From positions 62,001 through 126,000 of the forward strand of contig CAOKFN010000001.1 of the NCBI GenBank assembly GCA_948467735.1: 64,000 nucleotides of DNA, read 5' to 3'. Of this stretch, positions 8,069-16,609 are shown in pieces. The first letter of the stretch is position 1. The number at the start of each line of letters is the position of its first letter. Below the pieces are notes generated by a model. The model saw nothing but the letters and a program-made list of their open reading frames with translations, was not told the DNA's origin and did no database searches. The stretch is from an uncultured bacterium. GTDB taxonomy: Bacteria > Bacillota > Clostridia > Lachnospirales > Lachnospiraceae. The position numbers and the translations under genes are program-made.

Positions 8069-9175
8069 CTATGCATACCGATTGCACAGTTCAATCACCT
8101 TCGCAATTTCTTCTTCCCGCATCTCCGGAAACAAGGGCAGCGTCACACAATGCTCCGCCAGACGCTCCGCATTGGGACAGCTTCCCTTCCCATACCCAAG
8201 ATGGGCGTAGGCTTTTTGTAGATGGCAGGGAACGGGATAATGCATATGGCATTCCACGCCCCCATCGGCCATATAGCGGAGGAACCTATCCCTCTCCTCT
8301 ACCTGAACCACAAACAGATGGAACACCGGCTCCGTGTTCTCTGGATGAGCCTGCATGACAATCAAGGGATTTGTGATTTCCCCCAGATAACGCCGGCCAA
8401 TCTCCTGACGTCTCTTGGTCCACATGGGCAGATATTTTAAGCTGACGGACAGCACCGCTCCCTGTATCCCCTCCAGACGATAATTGTACCCAATCTCGTC
8501 ATGGTAGTACCTTACGTCGCAGCCCTGATTCTTCAGCCTTGTCATATGTCTGTAATATGCTTCCTCCCTGCATGTGACGCTGCCCCCCTCCCCGAAGGCA
8601 TAGAGATTCTTCCCCGGATAAAAGCTGAAACACCCTATCTCTCCCAAGGAACCTGCATTTCTGCCCTCGAATTTCGCACCGTGGGCCTGCGCGCAGTCCT
8701 CCGCCACAAAGAGTCCGTGCCTGTCCGCCGCCGCCCTTACCCCTGCGTAGTCAAACGGCTGTCCGTAGAGATGGACGCCGATGATTCCCTTCGTCTTGGG
8801 CGTAATTTTCTCTTCCAGCAGATCGGGGGCTATTTCCCATGTATCCGGCGTACAGTCCACAAATACTGGCGCCGCCCCCGTATAGGATACGCCCCATGCG
8901 GTAGCGATATAGGTATTGGCCGGAACAATGACCTCATCCCCCGGCCCCACCCCCAGCGCCAGCATGGCAAGATGGAGGGCGGAAGTGCCGTTGTTGACGC
9001 CGCAGGCATAGGGTACGCCCACATACTCCGCAAATTCCCTGTCAAACGCATCCGCATACTTTCCGCCGGAAAACGCCGTCTCGCCGCACACCTTTTCAAT
9101 GGCCTCCAAATACTCCTGCCGATGCGCCTCATAATCCCTCGTCAAATCAATCCTTTTTATCTGAAAATTTCCCAT
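8069..9175 (-). CDS. DegT/DnrJ/EryC1 sugar aminotransferase (FdtB/QdtB-like)
   Basis: 368 residues, full length for the PLP-dependent sugar aminotransferase family. Seen in order: TAFSGGKYADAFDREFAEY, NNGTSALHLAMLALG, DEVIVPANTYIATAWG, the EDCAQAHGA block and the cofactor lysine in FSFYPGKNLYAFGEGG. The PGKN context and the ANTYIAT block are typical of enzymes that make 3-amino-3,6-dideoxyhexoses on dTDP (FdtB, QdtB), whereas PseC-type enzymes have a PVKTVTSGEG block. It would give the locus a second amino sugar. A FdtA/QdtA ketoisomerase and rml genes are not in the window. Confidence 0.85.
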   Translation of the reverse strand: MGNFQIKRIDLTRDYEAHRQEYLEAIEKVCGETAFSGGKYADAFDREFAEYVGVPYACGVNNGTSALHLAMLALGVGPGDEVIVPANTYIATAWGVSYTGAAPVFVDCTPDTWEIAPDLLEEKITPKTKGIIGVHLYGQPFDYAGVRAAADRHGLFVAEDCAQAHGAKFEGRNAGSLGEIGCFSFYPGKNLYAFGEGGSVTCREEAYYRHMTRLKNQGCDVRYYHDEIGYNYRLEGIQGAVLSVSLKYLPMWTKRRQEIGRRYLGEITNPLIVMQAHPENTEPVFHLFVVQVEERDRFLRYMADGGVECHMHYPVPCHLQKAYAHLGYGKGSCPNAERLAEHCVTLPLFPEMREEEIAKVIELCNRYA

Positions 9176-9249
9176 ACTGCCCCCATCCTTCCTTTACCCT
9201 TTTTCCATTTCCGTCCAACCGATTATCCTGCGTCTTCGTCCTGTCCTTT

Positions 9250-9577
9250 TCTACCCGGCCTTTCCGCCTTCACTTCCGGCTCTTTTATTTCAGCCTTCCC
9301 GCTTCCACTTCCGGCCCTTTTATTCCGAACTTTGTGCTCTCACTTCCGGCCTTTTTCTATTCCGATTTTCCCGCTTTCACTTCCAGCCTTTTTATTCCAG
9401 CCTTCCCGCTTTCACTTCCAACCTTTTTATTCCAGCCTTTCCGCTTTCACTTCCAGCCTTTTTATTCCAGCCTTTCCGCTTTCACTTCCAACCTTTTTCT
9501 ATTCCGGCCTTTTTATTCCAGCCTTCCCGCTTCCCCTTCCGGCTCTTTTCCTATTCCGCCCCCTGCTTTCATCCGTT
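9250..9577. repeat. ~35-bp minisatellite
   Basis: About nine units of a pyrimidine-rich ~35-base sequence, with core TTTATTCCAGCC followed by CCGCTTTCACTTCC, fill the gap between the aminotransferase and the next GT2 gene. Unit length varies and copies are imperfect. Only runs of serine/leucine-rich shadow frames arise from it. Confidence 0.85.
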
Positions 9578-9590
9578 TTATTCATGCCGC

Positions 9591-10316
9591 TTAAATATTC
9601 TTTCTGATATAAAATTCCCAAAACAGCCTTGCAATCTGCACCAAATAATTGCATATGGTCTTAAACACTTTCACCGTCGTATTGTAATCCTCCTGCCATT
9701 CCACAGGATAATCCAGAATATTCACTCCCCGCTTCTCCGCCCGCAGCAGGAACTCAATCATATAAAACCACCCGTTATCATTGCTGCAGCCCTCTATCAG
9801 CGACAACGCGGCGTCCCGGCGCACAAAAGTAAACCCGCAGACAGCATCCGTGGACTTCATCCTCAGAAAACATTTCAACAAAATCAACAGTCCCTGAGAG
9901 GTAATCCTGCGATACCATTTCCTTCCCCTCGTGTCGGATTCCCTCGCAAAACGGCTGCCGTTAATATAAGCAATCTCCGGCCTTGTCTGAAAAATATGGA
10001 CCGCCTCGCCCAAATGCTTGATATTGGTTGACAAATCGATATCCATATAGCCGACGATTTCACCCGAGCTAAGCTCCACGCCCCTGCGGAACGCCGCCCC
10101 CACCCCCCGGACGGCAATCCTCTCATATTTTACCCTCTCATATTTCTTGCACAGCCCCCTTGCAATCCCAGGGGTTTCATCCTCCGAACCATTGTCCACA
10201 ATTATAATTTCATAATCTCGAAACTCTATCTTTTCCAGAAATTCCACAGTCCGGGTAATCCCGCTCTCCAGCCGCAGCCTCTCATTCAACACCGGAAAAA
10301 TAATTGTCAACATCAT
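9591..10316 (-). CDS. GT2 glycosyltransferase, DPM1-like, no membrane tail
   Basis: 241 residues. A single GT-A domain with TIIFPVLNE, VDNGSEDET and the metal motif GYMDIDLSTN. A polar C-terminus replaces the transmembrane tail seen in the other GT2 proteins here. DPM1/Alg5-type enzymes load mannose or glucose onto polyprenyl phosphate. The ATG overlaps the stop of the preceding gene by four bases (ATGA), so the two GT2 genes are translationally coupled and may work as a pair. Donor and acceptor are not predictable. Confidence 0.82.
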   Translation of the reverse strand: MMLTIIFPVLNERLRLESGITRTVEFLEKIEFRDYEIIIVDNGSEDETPGIARGLCKKYERVKYERIAVRGVGAAFRRGVELSSGEIVGYMDIDLSTNIKHLGEAVHIFQTRPEIAYINGSRFARESDTRGRKWYRRITSQGLLILLKCFLRMKSTDAVCGFTFVRRDAALSLIEGCSNDNGWFYMIEFLLRAEKRGVNILDYPVEWQEDYNTTVKVFKTICNYLVQIARLFWEFYIRKNI

Positions 10317-11263
10317 TGCGTCAGTTTCTCCACTCCTTCTATCACATAGCGCTGCCGCCGGAATCCCATGTTCAGCAGCACGGACAGATATTTCAAAATC
10401 AGCGTCAGCATCACGGATATCATAAAAAATCCAAAGGACATCAGCGCCATAATGGACAGCCAGCCCTCCACGGGCCTCACCCTGCTGAAAATGGAATACA
10501 CAAGATACCCAAACATCACCATCAGCGCTCCGAAGAGTACTATGCTCACCATCATGGACATTTTTTCCAGCACATCCGTGAAAATAATAATGGTATCCGC
10601 CGCCAGCACATTCCTGCTGCCCCTCTCCTCCCGGTTGCGCCGCTTTCTCGCCATCTCTTTATTATCGTAGCAGATGGTATCCGTCTTCAGGCCGCAGTTC
10701 ATATACATGGCTTTGCGATACGGAATATAACTGTTCATCTGGTTCACCCGGTTGACCGCCCTTCTGGAAACCATCCGAAAACGCTCCTGCCTGATTTTCC
10801 CTCCCTGATACCGGCTCCCCCAATTGTATACCAGATAAAAAAGCTTAGAAGTCAGGGACACATTGTACTTCGGCGCCGCAGCCACCACATCATATCCCTC
10901 CAAAACCCTTTGATATACCTCCATAATCAGAGAAGGTTCAAAATCCGGCTCGCATCTGTCAAACTCAAACAGGAAATCTCCCACCGCCAAATCCCGGCCC
11001 GCGTTCATGGCGTTCTCCACACCCTGATAGTAGCTCAAATTAATCAGACTCACCACGGGCTTTGGGGCTTCCTCCGCCAAAAATGCCCTCACCTGAGCCA
11101 CCGTATCGTCCACGCACCCGTCGTTCACACACACAATCTCATACTTCTCAAAATGCTCCCCCATCACGTCGCATATCACTCTGAGAAAACTCCTTATGCG
11201 GCTCCCCTCATTATGCAGATACATGATGCAGGACACAAAATTCTTCTCTTTATTCTCCGTCAT
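10313..11263 (-). CDS. GT2 glycosyltransferase with two C-terminal membrane helices
   Basis: 316 residues. The nucleotide motif VCVNDGCVDDT is normal, but the metal motif usually written DDDxQ or DADLQ appears as FEFDRCEPDFEP, so metal binding may differ or the protein may be partly regulatory. Two strongly hydrophobic helices lie at about 240-265 and 270-298. It overlaps the next gene by ATGA. A soluble DPM1-like partner plus a membrane partner recalls the two-part dolichol-phosphate mannose synthases, but that comparison is inference. Confidence 0.78.
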   Translation of the reverse strand: MTENKEKNFVSCIMYLHNEGSRIRSFLRVICDVMGEHFEKYEIVCVNDGCVDDTVAQVRAFLAEEAPKPVVSLINLSYYQGVENAMNAGRDLAVGDFLFEFDRCEPDFEPSLIMEVYQRVLEGYDVVAAAPKYNVSLTSKLFYLVYNWGSRYQGGKIRQERFRMVSRRAVNRVNQMNSYIPYRKAMYMNCGLKTDTICYDNKEMARKRRNREERGSRNVLAADTIIIFTDVLEKMSMMVSIVLFGALMVMFGYLVYSIFSRVRPVEGWLSIMALMSFGFFMISVMLTLILKYLSVLLNMGFRRQRYVIEGVEKLTQ

Positions 11264-11323
11264 TTTACACTCCGAAACAAAAAATTTATTCCACTTTCCA
11301 GCCTTAGAAAATCTTCCTTCCGT

Positions 11324-12541
11324 TTACACATCCATATCCAAAAATTCATCCAAATCATATACTGTATTGATTTTTCCTGACAGCACGCTCAAGAACACCG
11401 GATTCTTTCCCGCATACCGAATCACGGTAGGTCTGGAATCGTCAATCTCGGAGGCCTTTAAGATGGGCTTCATGGAAAACAGGGATTTTTCGTAAGAAAA
11501 CCCGTATTCCTCCCTGACGTATTTCCTTGCCAGCGCCGACATATACTCCCACGCGCTCTCCGGCCTGTTCTCACAGTCATTACAGTTTCCCAGCATCCCC
11601 TTCCGGCAGTTTCCTCTTCCGACATTTCCCCCCTCAATATTTCCCCTTCCCACAGCCCCCCCTTCCGGCAGCTTCCCCTCCATGCAGGGAAACCGGGGCA
11701 CGCTGTGAAAGCTGGCCTTGTGGGGCGTAAATGTCACCGACGTCAGAGAGTGATATCCTGTCCTGCCAAATGGCATAATGGAGAAAAACGGACCGTCCAT
11801 CACCGTCAGGCCGATATTTCTCAAAGCATCGTTACTCCTGCACAAAATAATTTCACACAATTCATACTTGATGCCGAAGGGCTCCGGTTTATCAGCCTCT
11901 TCCACTCCTTCGGAATTCTCTATCAGCCCCAGCACCTGATTCACCGAAGCATACGAAGCGTTCAGCACAAAAGGCGCTTCCCGCCTCTCCTCCTGCCCCT
12001 CGTGCATGGCATAAACCTCATAGCGGTCTTTCCTCCTTACAATCCGCCGCACCTCCCTGCCGCAGAGCAGCTCCACGCCGGTATATTTTTTCAGCTCCTC
12101 TAAGAAAAAATCCCTCAAGATATGGGCGTCGTAAGTATATTCCTTGGTCAGAAACGCCCCGTCGCAGACGCCTTCATTAAAATATCTGTCCACCGGAAGC
12201 GGTTCGCAGGGAATCCCTCCATCCCGGCAGAACTTCTGAAATTCCTTCGCATCCGTCCATGAAAAATGACGGGACGTGGCATACACCTGCTGAAAGTCAA
12301 AGAGGATGCAAAAAGAATAATCCTCCACAAACCGCTTGAAATATCCTGCGCTTTTCATTGCCGTGGCCAGAGAGCGGGGGTAGTGATATCCCATATGTAC
12401 TCTAGCCTGATTGATATAAGTCGCTCTGGAAAAAGGCGCCGCATCCATTTCCAGCACCGTAATCCGCTGTCCTTTTTTCGCACAGTGGAGCGCCGAATAC
12501 AATCCGTACAATCCGGCGCCGATAATCACTTTATCTACCAT
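11324..12541 (-). CDS. FAD-dependent oxidoreductase (DAO/UGM-like fold)
   Basis: 405 residues. The N-terminus IIGAGLYGLYSALHCAKKG is the dinucleotide-binding motif of FAD enzymes, followed by VLEMDAAPFSRAT. A later FVLNASYASVNQVL block fits the FAD fold. Families with this start in glycan loci include UDP-galactopyranose mutase-like and amino-sugar oxidases; I cannot place it more exactly. Residues about 287-322 are a glycine-rich repeat insert (VGRGNIEGGN type) absent from the rest of the fold. It lies 60 bases upstream of the GT2 pair and 43 bases after another GT2 gene, in one leftward run. Confidence 0.72.
   Translation of the reverse strand: MVDKVIIGAGLYGLYSALHCAKKGQRITVLEMDAAPFSRATYINQARVHMGYHYPRSLATAMKSAGYFKRFVEDYSFCILFDFQQVYATSRHFSWTDAKEFQKFCRDGGIPCEPLPVDRYFNEGVCDGAFLTKEYTYDAHILRDFFLEELKKYTGVELLCGREVRRIVRRKDRYEVYAMHEGQEERREAPFVLNASYASVNQVLGLIENSEGVEEADKPEPFGIKYELCEIILCRSNDALRNIGLTVMDGPFFSIMPFGRTGYHSLTSVTFTPHKASFHSVPRFPCMEGKLPEGGAVGRGNIEGGNVGRGNCRKGMLGNCNDCENRPESAWEYMSALARKYVREEYGFSYEKSLFSMKPILKASEIDDSRPTVIRYAGKNPVFLSVLSGKINTVYDLDEFLDMDV
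11576..11683 (-). repeat. In-frame glycine-rich repeat inside the FAD enzyme
   Basis: Three to four degenerate copies of a 27-30-base unit coding GGxVGRGNIE-type residues interrupt the C-terminal part of the oxidoreductase. It reads on in frame into conserved sequence. Confidence 0.65.
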
Positions 12542-12584
12542 CTGAAACTCACTTTCCTCTATTGATTCATGCCTCCCGCCGGGT

Positions 12585-13523
12585 TTATTTCAACCCGCCC
12601 TGCTTGTCCGAGCTGATTTTGGCCAAATGATACTCAAAATCACGCTTATCCTTAGCCGCCATCACCTCTAAAATCATGCCCGCAAAGAAGGACTGTATTC
12701 CCGCCAAAACCATAAAGCCGCAGACAATCAGTGTCGGGAAGCGGGGCACCAGACCGGTCCGAAGATATTCGCTCAAAATAGGCGCCATAAACACCAGCGC
12801 CGCCAGCACCAGCAGAAGGCACAATGCCCCAAAAAAACGAAGCGGCTTATAATTTTTATACAGCTGCAGCATTTTGTGGATTACCCGCATTCCGTCGCTG
12901 TAAGTATTCAGCTTGGACACGCTGCCCTCCGGCCGGTCCCGAAACTCCACCACCACGTTTTCCACCTGCATATTATAATTCACCGCATGAATGGTCATTT
13001 CCGTTTCTATCTCAAATCCCTTGGAAACCACGGGAAATGTCTTCACAAATTCATAGCTGAACGCCCTGTATCCGGTCATAATGTCTTTGATGTCCGTATG
13101 GAACAGTCTGTTAATCCCTGTGCGCATAAGGCTGTTGCCCATGTTGTGAAAGGGACGTTTATTTTCCGTAAAATAGGTGGAAGAAAGCCTGTCGCCCACC
13201 ACCATATCCGCATGATGGAGCAGCACCTTATCCACCAGCTCCCTTGCGCAGTCCAAGGGGTAGGTATCGTCCCCGTCTATCATTAAATAACATTCCGCGT
13301 CAATTTCCCTGAACATCCTGCGCACCACATTGCCCTTACCCTGCTTATACTCATAGCGGATGACCGCGCCTTCCGCCTCCGCCAGCTTCACGGTCTTGTC
13401 GGTGGAATTATTGTCGTACACGTAAACCACCGCCTCCGGCAGCGCCTCTTTGACGTCTCTCACCACCTTTGCAATGGTCTGCTCCTCATTATAGCAGGGA
13501 ATCAGCACCGCAACCTTATCCAT
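12585..13523 (-). CDS. GT2 polyprenol-phosphate sugar transferase
   Basis: 312 residues. GT-A domain with VLIPCYNEE, YDNNSTDKT and the metal motif MIDGDDTYP, then IKDIMTGYRAFSYEF and FEIETEMTIHA, which are common in bacterial dolichol-phosphate mannose synthase homologues. Two C-terminal helices (about 228-252 and 262-288) anchor it. Such enzymes make lipid-linked monosaccharides on the inner leaflet. It follows the 13608-15092 membrane gene by 84 bases, which could be its GT-C partner. The ATG is at 13523; the final KQGGLK is hydrophilic. Confidence 0.85.
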   Translation of the reverse strand: MDKVAVLIPCYNEEQTIAKVVRDVKEALPEAVVYVYDNNSTDKTVKLAEAEGAVIRYEYKQGKGNVVRRMFREIDAECYLMIDGDDTYPLDCARELVDKVLLHHADMVVGDRLSSTYFTENKRPFHNMGNSLMRTGINRLFHTDIKDIMTGYRAFSYEFVKTFPVVSKGFEIETEMTIHAVNYNMQVENVVVEFRDRPEGSVSKLNTYSDGMRVIHKMLQLYKNYKPLRFFGALCLLLVLAALVFMAPILSEYLRTGLVPRFPTLIVCGFMVLAGIQSFFAGMILEVMAAKDKRDFEYHLAKISSDKQGGLK

Positions 13524-13607
13524 AAAATCTGCCCTTTCCTATAAATAACATTACTGCTTTTGTCATGATAAATTTTAACATACTCCCAGCCGAGACCGAA
13601 ATCCTTC

Positions 13608-15092
13608 TCAATAGTACATTGCGCCGCTCATAAATTGTCTGAAATAAAATATTCCACACACCAAATGCCACAGATAGGCCAGCCATTGCAGCGCGAACAA
13701 GATACTTCCGATACGTCCCTCCGCCCTATGTCTCCAGAGCGCCGCCGCTTTTCCTAACATTCCATCCTTTTTCTCTAAATTTCCTGCTGTGGAACCATTC
13801 CTTTTCTCGGCTTTCTCTGCGGCCGCCGCTTTTCCTCCTCCGGCAATTTCATTACCTCCCCCAGCCTTCTCCCCGACAGCCGCATTTCCCCCGATTTTCT
13901 TTCCGCGCATCCTGCGGGCCGTTATCTGCATCAATAAAAGCAGCGTTCCGAAATGACAGAAGAAAATCCCATACATATATCCCCACGAAAAATTGAAATC
14001 ATACTTCCGAAATCCCTTTTCATAGAGCAGGAACGCCTCCACAAAACTCACCAGATAAATCTGCCATGAAAACCGGTACAAGGAATTTTTCCTGCATTCC
14101 TGATAGTTCAGCACGAATACAAGGATGGGAAAACCCACCGCCAGACACACCGCCAGCGGTATGTTCTCGCAATACTGCGTCCAAATCTCCCCAAAGCAGA
14201 AACCCAGTCCGCCTTCCTCGCCCTCCTTGGGCACAAACACACCCTGATACTGGTACAGCAGATCCAAAAAAGTGGGCACAAAACACAATCCCAGCTGTAG
14301 TGTTGGGACAAAATTACGGAATTTCGCCCGAATCAGGCGATATAGCATAAGCAGACCCGCCGTACTCACCATCACTAAGGTAAAACTGGGCTTGGTCATG
14401 GCTGCAAGAAGAAGAAAGAAAGAAAAAAGCACATAATCCCTTAGTTCCGCCCCGCCGTTCCCTCCTTCCGGACAGTTTGACCGTATCGTTCTTCCCAGCC
14501 CCCGTTCATACACGGGCAGCAGCTTAACATACCACAAGAAAGCCAAGATGGCAAAAGGCCTTGCCGCCATGTAAGTGGCATTATGAAAGGGGTTGGCCGA
14601 GAACACCCCCAAATATTTATGCAGAATTCCCGGCAGATAAATTCCGGACGGCGGGTACAGCATAGAGACAAAAAACAAGGAGACTGCCGCAATACTCACA
14701 AAGACTCCTGCCAGCCAGCTTATGTTCCTCCGCAATCCGCTTTCCAGCTCTTTTAGTACAAAGGAATGAAACGCCAGCTTTGTCACCACCATTCCCAGAC
14801 TGTTGAGCAGCATGGCGGCAATCGCCACGGACAGCTCCGGCGGAGCGAAGAGATGAATGAAAGCGCCAAGCTTAAAAAACACAGGATAAGGAAAATCATA
14901 TCCGCTCTCCAACCCCTGCATTTCCAGAATATATGCTTTCATATCCGAATGGTATTTCGCAGGGCTTCCCATGGTCTGCCGGTAAAAAAGGGTCAAAGTG
15001 ACCGCTGACGCCGCCGCCAGCAGTACGGCAAATACCGCTCCGTCAATGATGCGGTTCCTGATTCGTATTTTCTCAGCATCTTCCATATCCAT
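13608..15092 (-). CDS. Polytopic GT-C-like membrane protein
   Basis: 494 residues from the ATG at 15092, chosen because GAGAGG lies seven bases upstream. A longer frame reaching 15305 would only add an Arg/Lys-rich repeat translated from the minisatellite. About ten to eleven hydrophobic helices follow. The first loop has HSDMKAYILEMQG, an acidic site after helix 1 as in GT-C enzymes, and later blocks include MTKPSFTLV and FRKYDFNFSWGYMYG. A low-complexity Gly/Ala/Lys stretch (DNA about 13730-13915) precedes the final helix. Function as an outward-facing sugar transferase or glycan-processing protein is inferred from topology and position. Confidence 0.6.
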   Translation of the reverse strand: MDMEDAEKIRIRNRIIDGAVFAVLLAAASAVTLTLFYRQTMGSPAKYHSDMKAYILEMQGLESGYDFPYPVFFKLGAFIHLFAPPELSVAIAAMLLNSLGMVVTKLAFHSFVLKELESGLRRNISWLAGVFVSIAAVSLFFVSMLYPPSGIYLPGILHKYLGVFSANPFHNATYMAARPFAILAFLWYVKLLPVYERGLGRTIRSNCPEGGNGGAELRDYVLFSFFLLLAAMTKPSFTLVMVSTAGLLMLYRLIRAKFRNFVPTLQLGLCFVPTFLDLLYQYQGVFVPKEGEEGGLGFCFGEIWTQYCENIPLAVCLAVGFPILVFVLNYQECRKNSLYRFSWQIYLVSFVEAFLLYEKGFRKYDFNFSWGYMYGIFFCHFGTLLLLMQITARRMRGKKIGGNAAVGEKAGGGNEIAGGGKAAAAEKAEKRNGSTAGNLEKKDGMLGKAAALWRHRAEGRIGSILFALQWLAYLWHLVCGIFYFRQFMSGAMYY

Positions 15093-15270
15093 ATCTTTCC
15101 TCTCAAAGCCGCTTTCTTCTTTCCCTGATAACCGATTTCTTCTTTCCCTCGAAACCGCCCTCTTCTTTCCCTGATAACCGATTTCTTCTTTCCCTCGAAA
15201 CCGCCCTCTTCTTTCCCTTAAAGCCGGATTTCTTCTCTTCCCCCCAGCCGCCTTCTTCTTTCTCCCTAAA
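15093..15270. repeat. 23-bp minisatellite upstream of the membrane gene
   Basis: Seven or so units of about 23 bases; types with CTGATAACCGATTTC and CTCGAAACCGCCCTC alternate, giving a 46-bp higher-order repeat. Purine-rich on the minus strand, with many AGAAGAAAG tracts, it may supply ribosome-binding-like sequence ahead of the ATG at 15092. Confidence 0.85.
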
Positions 15271-15378
15271 GCAGTTTCCTGCTGCCAATCCCATGTCCGC
15301 GCCAAAAGTCAAAGAACTGCCCGACACTTCTCTGCCCCTGCCGCAAAACGCTCCCCCGGCCTTATCTTGTCGCCGAAA

Positions 15379-16578
15379 TTATCTCCGAAAATAGTTCACC
15401 AATTTCTTCACTGCCTTGATAACGCTCTGCACATCCTCGTCCGTAAGCGAATAATACAAGGGAAGGCTCATAACTTCCCGATAATATTTCTCCGCATTAG
15501 GACAGAGTCCCTTCTCATAGCCCAGCTTTTCGTAATAGGAATGCCAGTAAACCGGCAGATAATGTACCTGCGAGTAAATGTTTTCCCCATGCAGCGCATC
15601 AAAAAACTGCCTTCTGTCGCAGGCGAGCCTGTCCATGTTTAAACGCAGAATATACAGATGGCGGACGGTATCAGATTCCGGAATCTCCTTTTGAACCACA
15701 ATTTCCTTCATTCCGGCAAATGCAGCGTCATACTGTGCCGCAATTTCTTTTCTGCGGGCCGCAAAAGCAGGCAGCTTTCCAAGCTGGCTGATAAGCAGCG
15801 CCGCCTGAATATCCGTCAGTCGGTAATTAAAGCCCAGCTCCACCTGCTCGTTATACCACAGCGCATCCGAAGGATGTACCATTTCCTCACGACTGCGGGT
15901 AATTCCATGACTGCGCAGCCGCAGCAGCCTGCGATAGAGCCCTTTGTCATTGGTGGCGACGGCGCCGCCCTCGCCGCTTGTGACCGTTTTCACCGGATGG
16001 AAGCTGAAACAAGTCATATCCGCAATGCTTCCCACAGGCCTGCCCCGATATCTGGTGCCGATGGCATGGGCCGCGTCTTCAATCAATACCAGATGATGCT
16101 TCCGACAGATTTCGCCAATGGCGTCATGGTCTACGGACTGGCCTGTGAAATCCACCGCCACAATCCCCTTGGTGCGCGGCGTTATCAGCTTTTCCACTGA
16201 TTTGGGATCAAGATTATATGTCTCGGGATTGATATCCGCAAAAACCGGTTTCGCGCCGCAGTACAAAATGCAGTTTGCCGATGCCGCAAAGGTGATGGAG
16301 CTGACAATCACCTCGTCCCCTTCCCGAAACCCCGCCGCCAATGCCGACAAATGCAGCGCCGCCGTGCCATTGCTCACCGCCGCCGCATATTTCGCTCCCG
16401 TCACTTCACAGAGCTTTCTCTCCAATTCCTCAATCTTTGGGCCGCAGGTCAGATCACCGTTCCTCAGCGTGTCCGCCACCGCCGCAATATCATCTTCGTC
16501 AATATATTGATGTCCGTAGCCGATGGGGGCCTCCCTAACCGGGACGCCTCCCAAAACTGCCGGAAGTTCCATATCCAT
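15379..16578 (-). CDS. pseC: UDP-4-amino-4,6-dideoxy-N-acetyl-L-altrosamine transaminase
   Basis: 399 residues, full length. PLP aminotransferase with LPAVLGGVPVREAPIGYGHQ, SNGTAALHLSALAAG, DEVIVSSITFAASANCILY, the LIEDAAHAIG block and the cofactor lysine in FSFHPVKTVTSGEGG, which is characteristic of PseC. PseC converts the 4-keto product of PseB to the 4-amino sugar in the pseudaminic acid route. It starts 31 bases after pseB with GGAG eight bases ahead of the ATG, so the two are co-transcribed. PseG, PseI and PseF are not in the window, so the sugar may be used as the UDP-amino sugar itself. Confidence 0.9.
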   Translation of the reverse strand: MDMELPAVLGGVPVREAPIGYGHQYIDEDDIAAVADTLRNGDLTCGPKIEELERKLCEVTGAKYAAAVSNGTAALHLSALAAGFREGDEVIVSSITFAASANCILYCGAKPVFADINPETYNLDPKSVEKLITPRTKGIVAVDFTGQSVDHDAIGEICRKHHLVLIEDAAHAIGTRYRGRPVGSIADMTCFSFHPVKTVTSGEGGAVATNDKGLYRRLLRLRSHGITRSREEMVHPSDALWYNEQVELGFNYRLTDIQAALLISQLGKLPAFAARRKEIAAQYDAAFAGMKEIVVQKEIPESDTVRHLYILRLNMDRLACDRRQFFDALHGENIYSQVHYLPVYWHSYYEKLGYEKGLCPNAEKYYREVMSLPLYYSLTDEDVQSVIKAVKKLVNYFRR

Positions 16579-16609
16579 ATTCGTATCTCCTATTCCAGCC
16601 CTTGCATAC

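Noticed and set aside
8501..9607. A 368-codon plus-strand frame
   Set aside because: It lies opposite the sugar aminotransferase and the 35-bp array; low-complexity sequence with no family signature.
10304..11380. A 358-codon plus-strand frame
   Set aside because: Antisense of two clear GT2 genes; His-rich composition typical of a shadow frame.
15093..15305. N-terminal Arg/Lys-rich extension of the membrane protein
   Set aside because: It is translated from a 23-bp minisatellite; the ATG at 15092 has its own good ribosome site.
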